A stretch of DNA of 64,000 nucleotides from Acestrorhynchus altus (GCA_034509495.1 CM067503.1:5282633-5346632), one strand, 5' to 3'. Numbered from the stretch's first letter, positions 24,490 through 38,030 are shown. Notes: a model not told the origin generated them from the sequence alone. Program-made: numbers and translations.

Positions 24490-25117
24490 CACTCAGGAAT
24501 GTGAGAGTCTGTAAAGAACCAGGGTCCAGTATCTACGACTCTGGCAACTTTCATAATAGACTTTAAAGGAATGCACAGCAAGAAACATCAAGTTGTGAAA
24601 GGACGTAGAACAGTTCAGGCATCGAACTATTCAAGTCAAACTCGAATAGAATTGCTCCTCTGACAAGCAGGACACAAACGTGAAGAAGGTATGATGAGGA
24701 AATATGGAATTATGATGCTTTTCAGCAGCTGTTCAGGTCTTTCCAGACCTGATGTACCAAAGAACCCTATGGTCCAGGCATATCCAGATATTTTTATATT
24801 ACTTTAAATTAAATGTTCTGCCTCTGTTATTTTTATATTTCCAACCACACAGAGCTGAAAATACCTCCCCAGGAGCATAAAAACTCTATCCCATCTGTGA
24901 AACACGGTGGTGGTAGTATCATGTTTGGGACAATCTTACCAATCAGTGACGAACCAATTATTTCTGAATTATACCAGCAATTTTGTCTGGCATAGCTGTC
25001 TATGAGCTGAATCACAACAGAATGTGGGTCTTACAGCAAGACAATGACCCGAACCACACGTCATTCTACCAAAGAAGAATAAAGTTAATATTTTGGAATG
25101 GCCAAGTCAAAGTCCTG
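24490..25117 (+). pseudogene. Tc1-like transposase, 5' part of interrupted element
   Basis: Conceptual fragments IPSVKHGGGSIMFG (about 24889-24930) and WVLQQDNDPNHTS (about 25025-25063) match the Tc1/mariner DDE transposase region around the second and third catalytic acids. Frameshifts separate the pieces. The element stops abruptly at about 25117, where LINE sequence begins, and resumes at about 25622. Confidence 0.75.
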
Positions 25118-25621
25118 ACACAAGATGATTTTGAAATTATCTCTGCTGCGTTCCCTTCATTGGCTCCCTGCCCGCATCAGATTCAAAACCTTGATGCTGG
25201 CCTACAAAGCCAAAATTGGACCAGCCCCTCCATACATGATGGCAATGGTCAAAACTCGAACTGCACCAAGAGCCCTTCGAGCTTCAAGTACAGCTCGGCT
25301 TGACCCACCGTCCCTCAGAATGCAAGGAAAACATGCATCCAGACTCTTTTCTGTTCTGGCACCAAAATGGTGGAACGAACTTCCCCAGGGAGTCTGAACA
25401 GCTGAGTCCTTCACTGTCTTCAAACGCAGACTGAAGACTCATCTGTTTCAGGAGTATTTAACTCCATAAAGACTTTTGTTTCAACACGGTCTAAATGTGT
25501 GGAATCTCTAGATTCCAGCCTTATCTACTAGCTAAGGATGTTCTAAGTAAACAGCAAAGCACTTTTGTAAGTCGCTCTGGATAAGGGCGTCTGCTAAATG
25601 CCACAAATGTAAATGCAAATG
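25118..25621 (+). mobile_element. L2-type LINE 3' end inserted in Tc1
   Basis: An open frame at 25125-25397 reads LRSLHWLPARIRFKTLMLAYKA and later FSVLAPKWWNELP, the typical C-terminal end of fish L2 reverse transcriptase. The 3' tail near 25570-25620 has 'GTCGCTCTGGATAAGGGCGT' followed by 'TAAATG' repeats, as in L2 elements. The copy is 5'-truncated. Confidence 0.8.
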
Positions 25622-25900
25622 TAGAAGGACCTGAAGCATGCAGTTCATGGGAGGAAACCTACCAACATAACAGAGTTGAAGCTGCTTTGTATGGAGGAAA
25701 GGGTTAAGATGTGCAGGACGAATCAACAGTTACTGGAAACGTTTAACTGCAGTCATTTTACTCAATAAAGAAATAACAAAGTGTAATATTTCTGTCTCAT
25801 TTGATTGACTGGTTCTGCGTATCTACTTTTTGGACTGGTGAACCTGATGGAGTTTAGGGTCGATTCTATATCAGAAATATAGAACATATAGGACAAACCT
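25622..25900 (+). mobile_element. Tc1-like element, 3' part after the LINE insertion
   Basis: Starts with 'GAAGGACCTGAAGCATGCAG', which continues the transposase text broken at 25117, and ends in the usual 3' region ('CAATAAAGAAATAAC', 'GTAATATTTCTGTCTCATTT'). Confidence 0.7.
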
Positions 25901-27380
25901 CCAAGTATCAGTGTGTTTGAGATTCAGACAGAAATGTGCAGGTGTTGTGACGTCAAGGTTTTCCACGTCCACTTGACAACACTGAATGTTTTTCAGAAAT
26001 CTTCACCTTGGAGAACTTTTTCACGAATGTCTGTTTTCAGTGACCAAAAAGTACCTTTTTCCAGTATCATTTGGACCAAACATAGACAAGAATCTGTGGA
26101 CTTTGGGACAGGACACTGGACCAAGGTTCATCTTACCATTGTGTTTTGAGACATTTTCTGCCTGAACCACATTCCATAAAGCAGACGAGGGATTCATAAG
26201 AAGTGTTGAACTCTATGAAGTGAATTAAAACCTAAAGTTTAAGCCTTTCACTTTAATGTGTTTGAAAACAGTGATACCCATCCTTCTGATGATCTATGGA
26301 ACTGCAGGTTTCAACCCACTCCTTATTCAGTTAATCACATGTTGTGTTCCAATTACACACTACAGGTTTGACAGGTTATTGCACAAAATCCTTAAGTACC
26401 AGCCCGCTTTGTACTTACAAGAAGTGAGGAAGTGTCGCTATGCCAACATACATTACTGCAAATTCCTCTGCTGCCATTGCTGCTGCACTTGCATCATTAT
26501 CTACCTTTTTTATCCCTCGTTTTTCAGACGTCAGAATCTCCTCCCTTTCTGTTTGGGAATCTGAACGGCTCCAAGTGTGCATGGAGGAATTTTACTCAAC
26601 TTTGACCCTTTTTTTTCTATGTTACACACTACATTCACAAACAACAGTACCCGATTTGGACCGACCCACACACTTCTACACCAATAGTGAGACGGTTTGA
26701 TGGGTCAATTAGGGTTGGAGATACAGTCTGCAAAAAGGTAGGCCTACTAGTTCTCTAGGAGAAAGGTTGGTGACTACACTCCAGGGTAAACAGGGTTCTA
26801 TATAGTACTGAACTGCTTACAGTAGCAGAACCCTCTTTAGTACTATATAGAAACATCTGGTAAGAGGTTCTTTGAAGAACCATATACAGTTTTTTTCACC
26901 ACAGAGAACCATTTAATCAGACAAGATCCAACTCAAGCATTCAAAGGCTTTTTTGAGTTGTCTCCCTCTTAAAGGGTGTGCTTTTCTACAGATAAGGGAA
27001 CTGTGGTCACAAACTGACCACTGATGAAGGTTGAGAAGATGGTTAACACAGATGTATTGTCCATGTATTGACCATCAGCACCAATCCCAGCTGACCTACA
27101 ATATGACTTTTCCCTAAAAGGCAATAATTCTGTACAGAAATGTCCCAGATGACATAGCACGACCGCATGCAGCTCGAATGGGTAGCAAACTGGAAACAGT
27201 TTTGTCCATGGTCAGTGATGAGACCAGGAGGGGTTAAACATTGGACCCATCTGGGTTGTACTTGCACATTAGGGCCTAGATGGGATCTACGTCATTTTAA
27301 GGTGGGCAGAAACAATGGGGCCAATTTGGGAAATAACAAAGCCTCTCAGACCCATGTGAGCCCCTGAGCAAAGAACCAGA
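25900..27380. other. Intergenic with MITE traces
   Basis: 26795-26905 resembles the palindromic 'TTCTATATAG' MITE also seen near 12.8 kb. 27170-27370 has TGGGCCC-type phrasing like 5.8-6.1 kb. No gene is seen. Confidence 0.45.
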
Positions 27381-27389
27381 ACTGGACAG

Positions 27390-27776
27390 AAGTAATTGGA
27401 CACCTGCTCATAAATTGTTTCATCTGAAATCAAGGGTATTAAAAGAGTTTTGATTTTGTTGGAGTAACCGTCTCTACTGTCCAGGGAAGACTTTCTACTA
27501 GATTTTGTAACATTGCTGTGAGAATTTGATTGCATTCAGTAACAAGAGCATTAGCAAAGTCAGGATGTTGGAAGATCACCACTTCATCTCATCCACAACT
27601 CATCAGCTCATCCCAAAAGTACTGGATGGAGCACCATCATTCCAGAGAACACAGTTCCAGTTCAGTGATGGGGGGCTTTCATACCTCTCTGTCCCACACC
27701 TAACATTAGACATGGTACAAATAGGGTCATGTTGTCCTATTCTATTGACAGTACTTTTCTACAGGGACTAGGCAAG

Positions 27777-27842
<66 letters not shown>

Positions 27843-27935
27843 TTGCACATCTGTGTCAGCAAGAAGTGCAGCTCAAAGCAGCTCAATGCATTCATAAGTA
27901 GAGGTGTCCACAAACATTTGGACACATGTTATATA
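27390..27935 (+). mobile_element. Tc1-derived MITE, best copy of family A
   Basis: Runs from the 'TAATTGGACACCTGCTCAT' area to a terminal 'GTGTCCACAAACATTTGGAC'. It is non-coding. Reverse-oriented copies lie at 8.51-8.78 kb and 63.66-64.0 kb. A GT microsatellite has grown inside it. Confidence 0.7.
27779..27840. repeat. (GT)n microsatellite
   Basis: About 62 bp of perfect GT. Confidence 0.95.
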
Positions 27936-27939
27936 TAAA

Positions 27940-28950
27940 ACCCAATTGCAATGCATATTTCGTCCACCAGGGGGTGTCTAAGATCACTGGTTTGGTGCAG
28001 AAAACGTGGTCTTTTGTTTCCTCCCACAGGTGGAATACTACACTAACTAGGCCTTTAGGGTCTGTGCACCACACTGGATACAACACAAGTACTGTATAAC
28101 ATTAAGAATCCACATGATACTGGAGAACCAACACAACATAATATTTATTACAGCAAGTTTTCATTTGGTTCTGACAGTATCCGCCCTGTCCCTGCGATGA
28201 GGTCAGCTCCCGTGTGTGGTCTCCAGGCACATTCTCAGGTCTGTATGCCACTGGGAAGGCCGAGAGACGCTATAAACCTACTCATCCCTAGTCGAAATAA
28301 GCTTCGATGATTTGGAGCGGAGATGGACGCCTTGAAGAGAGTGAAGGAGTGGTTACGGAAACCGATGCACCAGAGACTTTAGTGCTGTGAATTGGCAAGA
28401 ACCTGGCGATACAGTAGGCATCACCACAGAGGGGCTACGATTCAATATATTGCAATATATTGTGATAAAATCCATTATGTTTAAAGAACCAATCTCGGAT
28501 TGAAAATATCAATATCCTTCATTTAGTATTATGGATGTGTGTCCTATCGCTCAATGACAATTGAAAAAAAAAAGAAAATTAATTGCTGACATAAATAATG
28601 TAGTTTAGGAACAACTTCTCCTTCCACCATGTTCTTCTGTGCCCAGAGGGCAATAGTGAAAAATAGTGCAACCGTGAAAAGTAGTGTAGGCAGCCAGCAG
28701 TCACAGATTTGCTCAAAAATGGCAACATAATGTGATTTTTTTAACTATAAAACCACTTAAACTAGCTGTAGGATTTACAGGGTCTTTATTAAAAGTGAAG
28801 GTAATTCAATTATCCGGTCTGCTGTGGACTGAACACAAACACTGAATTATTCGGTTGAAAATAAACAGAGATAAACCTGAATTGTGTTACGTGATGTCAG
28901 TAAAAAGAAGTAAAGAAAAGAAAAGAAAAGTAAAGGGGAAAAAAATGATA
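27940..28950. other. Intergenic, faint repeat at 28.33-28.56 kb
   Basis: Text around 'GCAATATATTGTGATAAAAT' resembles a fish repeat that often carries ATTGCGATATA phrases. No gene is seen. Confidence 0.4.
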
Positions 28951-28989
28951 TCAGTATATGAGCCTTGATATTACTGGGTATCAGAACAT

Positions 28990-29385
28990 TGTTGTTAGGG
29001 ATGGGCCTGCACCCTCCCTTAGTTGTGGGTTTGGCTCAGTGTTTAAAGAGCTGCTTTGTTCCCTATTGGCTACATTTAAAGGTGTCAATACGCCGTCAGT
29101 GTGCAAGCACCAGCAAGCCCAAGTCTTCCAACTGCAAGACTCAAGAAAGTCAAACCCTAACTTTCAAATTCAGCAGCGGAGCTTTGAAAGGGGCATTACA
29201 GATCTTGCTAATCATGCTGAAGCTTTTACGTCATGTAGTAAAATTTTACATACTGTGTTTAGTGTTGGATTTTATGCGGAAGTGCCATCCTAATTTTATA
29301 CACCTTATGTTAGAGTTCACCGCTGCAACAGAACACCTTCCCTCTGGAATCAGTAAAGCAAAGATCTAATCTGATCTAAACACAC
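28990..29385 (+). mobile_element. Possible LINE 3' fragment
   Basis: Ends with 'CCCTCTGGAATCAGTAAAGC' followed by ATCTAATCTGATCT, similar in style to the LINE tail at 3.77-3.83 kb. The overlapping open frames (28958-29369) have no recognisable domain. Confidence 0.35.
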
Positions 29386-29639
29386 ACTTCCAGACAGGAC
29401 TGGTGGTGAGGTCATACCAAGGCTAAGCGCGCCCCCCAATGGATGAATCATGCAGTTTCCTGTCAGGGTGACTATGAATGAGGTAAGACAGAGTGACTGC
29501 AGTGTAGTGTTTCACTGGTGTGTGAGTTATACCTTCAGTCTTTGTCTAAGAAGGTTACTGAGCTTGGAGATCTGCTCGAAGTTGAATGGACGGGTGGAAT
29601 GGAATTAAACCTCCTGTGCATGAATGTAATGATGATACT

Positions 29640-30390
29640 TAAGTGATTGCAATATTAGAGTGAAAGGAGACGTTTGTGTGGGGAAAACGGCGCGATTGAA
29701 AGGAGGTTCTAGGACCCTGTTGGACCGCTAGCCTGGATAAAAGCACTTTTAGCCACAGATGTTGCAGCTGGGCCTGTAGATCCTGCACACTCATAGGTTG
29801 CTGGAGCTGGCGATCCGGCTGATCCCATAAAAGGTGTGATTGGTGATAAATGTGGCAACCAGGCAGGTCAAGGAAGTGTTTCAGTGTGGCCGAGATATTC
29901 CTGGGAAACCCTGGCTGTGTGGGCAAGCATTACCCTTCTAGAAATGCAAGTTGAAAGACCTGCCATGAGAGGCAACAAGTGTTCGCAGGATGCCCCGCAC
30001 ATATTGCTGAGCTGTTAGTGTCCCTTGTATCACTACTATGGGTGACTGAGTGTCATATGCGATGGCACCCCAGATTATCACACCAAAGGTGTGGCAGTGT
30101 GTCACTCTACAGCAATGCAGGGTTGAAGAGCTCTCTGCCAGGCCTCTATACCGTCGTTGGATCCCAAAGAGAATCTGTATTTGTCACTGAAGACGATACG
30201 ACTCCGGTCCATATGAGTCCAGGATGCTTGTTCACAACCGTACTGCAAATAAAGGAGACAGCGCTTTGGTCAGAACAGCCTAGCAGACATGCAATTTGCT
30301 GAACCAAGCATTCTGCTCCCTCCATTCAATGATGCGCCCCCTGTCTGTGAAGTGGGCATCGTAGAGGCACGTGTGGAAGTCGATAATCTC
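29640..30390 (-). pseudogene. Tc1/mariner-like transposase remnant
   Basis: The minus strand reads HLLWDQPDRQLQQPMSVQDL, corresponding to the 'LWDxLxR' end of Tc1 transposases, and further upstream fragments such as RRIIEWREQNAW. Several stops and frameshifts break the frame. Confidence 0.65.
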
Positions 30391-32786
30391 TCAAAAAACC
30401 TGTATCATAAAAATGAAAATGAAAAATCATAAACAATCATGTTGAGAACAGGTTATCACTAATGAAACCCTGGATGTGCTCTAGCGTTCAGTGGACCTGC
30501 TCGTCATCTTCACTGGTCAAGTCAAATTAAATGAGTAAATTTAATAGTAAACTAGTCGTTTTCTGCTTCATGGTTAATATTTAATATCAGACTCAGACGT
30601 GGTTTAATTGAGTTTTCTTATTCTGTAACACTGTGAGGTGTTGTTTTCTTAGTTTTTCAGAAGGTTTATCTTCATATATATTTCAATGTCACTACAAAGA
30701 CTGTAAGGCTCAATATTTCAAAACTGCTCCGAATGCAGACCTCATAGCTCCACGGGGGACGACATGTTAGTGTTGGTATTTCAGGGTCTGAGGAGTTGAA
30801 AGTGGAAATGTGCTTTGTCTGATTTTGTGGTTTATAGCTCAGTTGAGATCATCATTAGGCTGATGTCACTTTACAGTCTTTTCTTTTAAAATACTTTTTC
30901 GCAGAGAGTTCGGTCTCAGAATCAGGACATTTAAAACATAAACAATCACATATTCAATCAAATACACTCGGCTCACAGACAAGAGCAGCACATCTGGATA
31001 CTGTGGGCTGTGATTCCCCCACACAGTTTGGGGTTAGCCCTTTAATTTGACAGGTGCTGAATACAAAAAGAGATATTTGACAATTAAACAGCATAAAATA
31101 AGAATCTGCTACTGATTATATCTGTTAGGAGCCGGACATGAAAGACATAGGGGTTGGACAATGTCCTGAGTCCCATGGTTTACCGGTTACAGCCTCTCGT
31201 ACATTGCTCGATGTCACAGATCTCTCCTTTTGGCCCAAAGGGAAGTAAAGAAAACTGAGCTTTTTCTCATTATTAGATGCACAAAAAGGGGTGTGGCCAT
31301 TCTGATGCCTGTATTGGAATCATTACATAGGGGGTCTTTAAAAATGCACACAGGACTGGGGTTGGGCAGGGGGTGTGACTATGTCCAGACTGCCAGATGA
31401 ACATTTTTGGCCAATCTAGATTGTATCCAAATAGATTTTTGATAGCCTGCATAGCACAAACAAATGAAATCAAATGAAACGAGATTGACACTGCAGTTGG
31501 AGGTGGTTTGAAGTGCGATTACAGTCAGATTTGTTCAAATGCATCTCAGTCCGGATGCTCTGGCTGCTCAAACAGAGTTTCAACTTGTGTCACTCAACGC
31601 AACAAACGACCACAGAGATCCAAGAAGAGCACCAAAGGCTACATTATTGATGCCTAGATCTTTACCACAGCAGCCCATGTTTGGACTCACAAACAACATC
31701 TGACTTGAGAAACAGATCTGATTTGACTGCAGTCTGAACAAAGCCCAAGACTCCTCTTCAGAGTTCAGTCACATGCATTCAATCATTGCCCGTCTGAGGA
31801 GGCTGAATCAACACCACAGCATACCAACGTAACCTGTATGTCGGACAATCCCCTCTTTAAGAATGTTACATTAAATGTCATGTTTCTTTACAGACTCATC
31901 ACTCTGGCAGGTTGTGCACTGCGTGGGAAGGACTATGGGTCACTGAAGACCTTAAAGGTCACACCAGCTGCATCCGTCAATTTCTCCGAAACAAAGGATG
32001 CATTTCTCCGCCATGTATGAAGGAATCCACAAAACAAGACAGCCTTCAGTGACGTAAAGGCTGAGAAATGCAGTGTCAGCTGTATCCTATATCCTCTGAT
32101 TCACAGCTATTGATTTACAGTTCTTTCTGAGACCTGCTCGAAGGGATTTCTTTTACTGTCGGGGAAAGTTGTGCAGAAAATAAGTGTCATGGACATTGTT
32201 CACAGTGCTTGTGAGTGATTTCCTGAAGTTATTTACATCATAAAATAATACCCATGCTGCCTCATGCCTGAGAAATTGTTTACGATGGCTTTGTGAGGCA
32301 CATTTTCATACATTTTCTACCGTTTTTGTTTTTTTCCTTTAGAGCCCAAGGCCAGATTTGTGGGATCTCAGAAATCATGTTGGAAAATGATCATCCATAT
32401 TATTTTGAGATGAAACTGCAATAATTATATTTTCATGTATAACCCAATATCTGGGTCAGTGATGTCATTATCCCCACCCCCCTCTTGCTGATCAGTAAGA
32501 GTCTGTATGCAGTTTGTATAGGATACATGTGGACAGAACAGTAAACATGCACCGGAAGCTCCATAAACTGGATTTAATTCATTTGGAAATGAGTGAATTT
32601 TAGCTGATTTCTGAAATTAATTACTCAGCATCACCATCAGCATCAGCAATTACATCATACCACATATTCAGAGGTGGGGTCTAATAGAGGCGGGATCACT
32701 TGAGGGTGTGTGGGTTTGTAGCACGACTTTGACAGAATCTGAGCATCAGGAACATCAGTGTGTGTCACTTAGTATTCATAGCTGAT

Positions 32787-32789
<3 letters not shown>

Positions 32790-32848
<59 letters not shown>
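32790..32848. repeat. (AG)n microsatellite
   Basis: About 59 bp of AG. Confidence 0.95.
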
Positions 32849-32852
<4 letters not shown>

Positions 32853-34246
32853 ACCTAATAGCTGAAAGGAAGCAATGAGGTCATACCCACCTGACTCAGA
32901 CTCCCAGCTGAGCAGTGTTTCCACTCTGTGCATATGCAGAAACCTGTGTTTGTGGAAATGCACAATCACACCTGACTCATGTGAAAATCTGTTCAAGGTT
33001 GAGTTACACCAACCTCGTACCAGTGTGCAGTCTCATATCTTCACACTTGACACATTCCAACCAAAGCTGAGCTCCATGCGAATGTTAAAAATGCCTTTAA
33101 TGAGATAAAATATAACAAAATTGTATTTAAAAACACTGAGCATCCGGTCCTACTCTCCGTCCTATCTGACGAACAAATCGGTCTGATTGGAAAGTTGAAG
33201 CACTGAAAACAAGGTCTGGATCAGTCCAGTTGAGCCCTGTCCTGCCAGTAGTTACATCCCACTACACCAAGCCTCTTTTTAAGATATAAGGTAATGATCT
33301 GAATTAAATGGGGGGTTTTATGCCATGTTTACAGCTTCTAAATGAACTGTGTGTGAAACAGCTGGGAAGACAGAACAAGCACCGCAATGACTAATTCATT
33401 AATAATCACCCAATTAACCTGTGTGTGGTTTCACTCTCAGAACAACAGAATGTACACATTCATTTTATAGCACCTACTAAATCATTTCATAATCCACTCA
33501 TATGTAACCATTTAGTACAACGATTCATGTTTTGTTGACTTTCAAAGTGGAAACAATAAATGAATAAATTCTCTGCATAAAATACACGACATTTACTGTT
33601 TATGTGCTTCATTTAACAAAGTCTTACATCATTAAATATATAGATTTGGACGGCTGTGGTACATGTTGGTACATTTTATCATCGCTGTCACATAAAACCT
33701 TTACTAGAGAAAAAAAAATGTTAACGTTCAATGGATGTCAATGTGAAACATGTTAAATTCAGTTTAAGGGGTTAATAATGTGCTTGGAAAAAAAATCCCT
33801 GAAATATACTTTTATTATTGCATCACTTTTAAAAAGGCTAATTATTATAGCAACAAATAATAATAATAATTATACCAACAACATGTTTAAGAGGAAAATG
33901 TCCATGTAACTTGTAACCTGACTGTCCTTATCGCGTTATATTTTCATCCAAAACATAAACTTTCTGCTCAAATTTCAGCAAAACATGTCATTTAAACAGG
34001 AGCATTCAAATGTTTGCAGATGACAACAGCGATTAAGTTTAAGAGGTTTCCATTTTAACAGTAACAGCAGAAAAAGCCAATAATTATAAAACTAAAGCTA
34101 AATTTAAGAAGCAACCTGTGATTATCAATGAAAAGATGATGTTTAATGGGTTAATTAATAATTTAGATAATTCATATGGGAATTAAAAAGCACTCAAGTT
34201 TTACTTTCATTGATACATCAAGACAAATTATTTTAGGAGCAAATCA

Positions 34247-34247
<1 letters not shown>

Positions 34248-34318
<71 letters not shown>

Positions 34319-34332
34319 GTTGTTATTATTAT
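34248..34332. repeat. (TTA)n microsatellite
   Basis: About 85 bp of TTA, with one GTTGTTA interruption. It yields a spurious poly-Asn frame on the minus strand. Confidence 0.95.
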
Positions 34333-34661
34333 GAAGATTGTCCTGTAATCTATTATGTGATACAGTGTCCTTTACTATGTGATATTTTTTCCAATATATT
34401 AAATCCAGAAAAATCATGAATATTGAGGTTGGAAACCAACAAATCATGCTATTTGGAAAAACCTTTGCACATTAATAGAATAAAGAAAACACTGTTTTAA
34501 ACATCTAAAAGGTTTAAAGTCATAATCAACTTTGGAGTAATTATTTTGAAAGCTATCTCAGAAAAAGCAATAAAAGCACTAAAGCTCCACATTTATTGAT
34601 TGATAAGTCAATAAGGCTGTATTTATTATAGCAGCAAAGCCAGTTTTAATAATATTTAGCA

Positions 34662-34749
34662 GGAGAAGAAGAAGAAGAAGAAGAAGAAGAAGAAGAAGAA
34701 GAAGAAGAAGAAGAAGAAGAAGAAGAAGAAGAAGAAGAAGGAGAAGAAT
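34662..34749. repeat. (GAA)n microsatellite
   Basis: About 85 bp of GAA/AAG, a purine-strand repeat able to form triplex DNA. Confidence 0.95.
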
Positions 34750-35769
34750 AGTGGACATTATATGTGTTATTAAACATTTCCATCTGAATTTTAAAAAAGC
34801 TTCACTTTCACTGATTGATTATTCAATAGGAAAGTATTTATTGTGGCAGCAAATCCAATGATAATAATGATGTTAATAACGACAATCTGTGCTTTCTGAG
34901 GCACTGGCTGACTGAGTGTCCTTATCACATGACTTCCCGCCACACGGCTGCCGTATTCAGGCCTGCTCTCCAGTAGATGATGTCATATTAGGTCATCTCT
35001 GCATACAGGCGGCGAGTGCTGCCCGCGATTTGTCTTTCATAAAGAGCTTTATGGATTAATGAGCTGTGACGTAATCAGCAGCGTGCTGAAAGCAGGAGAC
35101 ACCACAATACTGAGGTGTGTGTTCTCGCTTAATAACCTTTCAGCAAACCATTCTTGACTCATTACAATAAACTGGTAAAAACACAAACAAAGGAATGGGG
35201 GGGGGACAAAAGGGCGAAACACGCAGACAGGCTGCAGGGAGAGGGAAACATTATCTGTGATCCATAGCTGATATTGATTTGGGCCTTGGATTCCCAGTGG
35301 ACACCATTAGCGGAGGCAGATGACCTTTTGGACATTTGGTGAGGCCTAGTCCAATGCACTGGAGAAGAAGTCCATTCAAGCCCAGGAGTGTAATGACACC
35401 TTTCAGTGCTGAGATTTCCGTGGGACATTATGGTATGGCCGGAAAATGGTAGTGGTCGTTTCACAGCTGTGCTGATATTCAGTTTGCTATAACAGTGTTT
35501 TTCCCAGTCAGGTCCCAAAAGCAGACATTTCCAAGATTTGAGGGAAAAGCAAGAAGCAAATAATGTTTTGATCATTTATGTAAGAACACGAGCAGACCTT
35601 TAACCAGTTGTATATTCTATCCTAAACTATACGTTGAGTGCAGTTACTTTATATCCGGCTTCACCACAGAGATTCAGGGAGTTTCTCAACACAAAGAACA
35701 TGAAGAACAGACTCCTGTTGCTTGGATTCGCAAGGAAATACTGAGTAACAGTAATTATATTTTTTAACC

Positions 35770-35940
35770 CATCCTCACACTAGGGGGCAGTGAGCACACA
35801 TGCCCGGAGTAGTGAGCAGCTGAGGAGTTCAGTGCCTTGCTCAAGGGCACATCAGTCATGTCCTGCCAGTTCAGGTATTCAAACCAGCAACCTTCCAGTT
35901 GCAAGGCTGGTTCGCAAACCACCAGACCACAGCTGCTCCG
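35770..35940 (-). mobile_element. tRNA-derived SINE, reverse copy
   Basis: 'AGTGCCTTGCTCAAGGGCAC' and 'AACCAGCAACCTTCCAGTTG' are the reverse complement of the SINE text at 13.55-13.70 kb, ending in the A-box side at about 35915-35940. Confidence 0.6.
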
Positions 35941-36959
35941 AAGTAGCTGAACACTTCGGAGAACCCAAGAACACAAGAACGGAGGACTATTGAAATGTGC
36001 TGAGCACCATCTTAGCTAAGGTTTCCACATCCAGAAATGTTAATTGTTTATGGTAAATGTATTCTTCTCTTCATCAAACTCTCATCCCTCGTGAAACGTT
36101 GTATCAGAACACAAATCATAACAATGAGGTTGCAAACGTATGCCAGCTTAAGCCTCCACGGGGAATTCAGACATATGAAGTGGAATTCGAAGCTATAGAG
36201 AATGAAAGGATTCAGCTTGAGTGAAACTTCGTAGGGATTAGGGAACTACTGGGGTGACTGCAATGCTCCCAGTGGAATCGCTTGAACAGTCATTTGGTGT
36301 AATGGCAGCATTAATCACCACGGGATTTCAATGTATGGAAGGGTAACATCACATTATTAAGGTTTGGCAAAGTGTGGATCAGGTATAAGGTATGCGTGAG
36401 GCAAGGACGGGCACTCAAGGAATATGGACTGGAGTTCTGGGTGGCTTCTTGTTTTGGACTCCGCGGGGAGAAGGAGGAACTGGAGTGGTGATGGGTGGGA
36501 TTTTGTAGGGAGCGCAATGATGGAGAGGAGGAGGTAGGGTTTCAGTTACTTCATGACTCCAGTTTGAGTAGTTTTTGTAAACTAATTCTCTCCATTTACA
36601 CCTAGTTAGTTAGTAATTGAAATTAAGTTGACAATATTAAATAAACTAGACAGCAAACCTATGACTGACTTCGACTGTATGCAAATAAACACGCCTGCTG
36701 CACTGCCAGTCTAGCCAATCGAACAAGAGCAGTTTGATATGCAAACATGCAGGACAAGTATCTGGATTTTCAGAACTAAAAGAACATTAACACTGTCATC
36801 CACCAGAAAATGAGCTTCTGTTCTTCTGCTTCACTTGCGTAAAAAAACGTCCCATACATGGCGAGTAGAGAGATCTGGCATGGCAGAAATCATCAAACCC
36901 AAATGCAAGTGGACTCGCCAAATGGCCGGGGCGCTAAAGGCACATCAGGGTTTGTTTAT

Positions 36960-37103
36960 TCAGTTTGACCAATCGTTGATGTTGACGCAGCCACGTGTAG
37001 ACCAATAGTGGCATTGAAAAGCACGTGTTTACATCCGACCTTCTTGCTCTTACTATTGGTCTACATGTACCTGCATTTACATCAACCACTGGTCAAACTG
37101 CTT
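36960..37103. mobile_element. Palindromic MITE
   Basis: The left arm 'CAGTTTGACCAATCGTTGAT' to 'GTAGACCAATAGTGG' is matched in reverse by 'ACTATTGGTCTACATGTACC' to 'TGGTCAAACTG'. The arms are about 50 bp with a 40-bp centre. Confidence 0.65.
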
Positions 37104-38025
37104 CCCATCACTGCTGATTGACCACAGCCTAAAAAACATCTACACACAGATGAAAATAAACACTTACATTAAATATATTATATAATAATATATTATATTA
37201 AATGCTTAATTTAACTGATGTATTGATTTGTTTTTAATGTTGACGTGAAAATAATGACCAACCTTTTTTTTTTTTTTCCTTGCTTTCTCAAGTCTCACAT
37301 AAGTAGGGTGATCAGATGTCCTTTGTCCCCAGGCATGTCCTCTTTTCAGGCTCGAAAAATGCATCTGGCAGGGAATTTTAAATGAGTAAAGAGTACAGCA
37401 TTCGGGAATTAGCTTTTTTGTACAGCTTTAAAGGGAACATCAACCCCCAATATCATTCGGCCTCCCACAACTCAGCACATCAGACAAAAGCACGTGACGG
37501 GGTCGAGAACGAGTCTGCTGAGGAAGGGCTTAGTGAGGAGCAGGCAGGGGAGAAAGCAGCCAGTCAGATGCTTCTCTGCTTGCTACATTGTCAACCAAAC
37601 CAATCAGATGATTAACGTTTGAAAGGTCAGTGGTGTGTAATCGAGGGGAAATATGCTCTCTATCTCGTCATCAAGGTGTATTTTACCTGCGTGAAATATT
37701 TTTTTATTAGATGAATCACTTGTCTCACCGAAACCAATGTATGTGTGTGAAAATGGTTGGAGATACTTAGCTTAAAATCTTCTCTTATAATCCCACCTTC
37801 AGGACACAATAGCTGCTCTATATCTTACCTTTTTCTCTTGCTTTCAGTACGTGAACCTTGAAGGTTATGTGGTTCTTTTGATACCGAGATTCTTTTGTGT
37901 TTTGGATGATTGTATTTATTTTTACCAGTTTATCTGATTTACTTTTTGTCTGGAAAGCACTTTGTGAGCTGCTCTGGAAAAGATTATATATAAATAAAGA
38001 TTACTTACTTACCTAGTACATCTAC

Positions 38026-38030
<5 letters not shown>
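37104..38030. other. Intergenic, nothing recognised
   Basis: AT-rich DNA. The short frame at 37382-37615 lacks any supporting feature. Confidence 0.6.

Larger units (their letters stand above)
30391..35750. other. Intergenic, mainly simple repeats
   Basis: No gene or transposon is recognised apart from the microsatellites listed separately. The longest frame (minus, 35162-35575, 137 codons) shows no domain, no initiator context and no splice signals that would support it. Confidence 0.5.

Noticed and set aside
26256..26700. Overlapping hydrophobic frames
   Set aside because: Composition is biased, with no signal, domain or splice support.
28958..29369. Two overlapping plus frames over 110 codons
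   Set aside because: No domain; the region ends in a LINE-like tail, so it is more likely repeat sequence.
35162..35575. 137-codon minus-strand frame
   Set aside because: No recognisable motif and no flanking exons.
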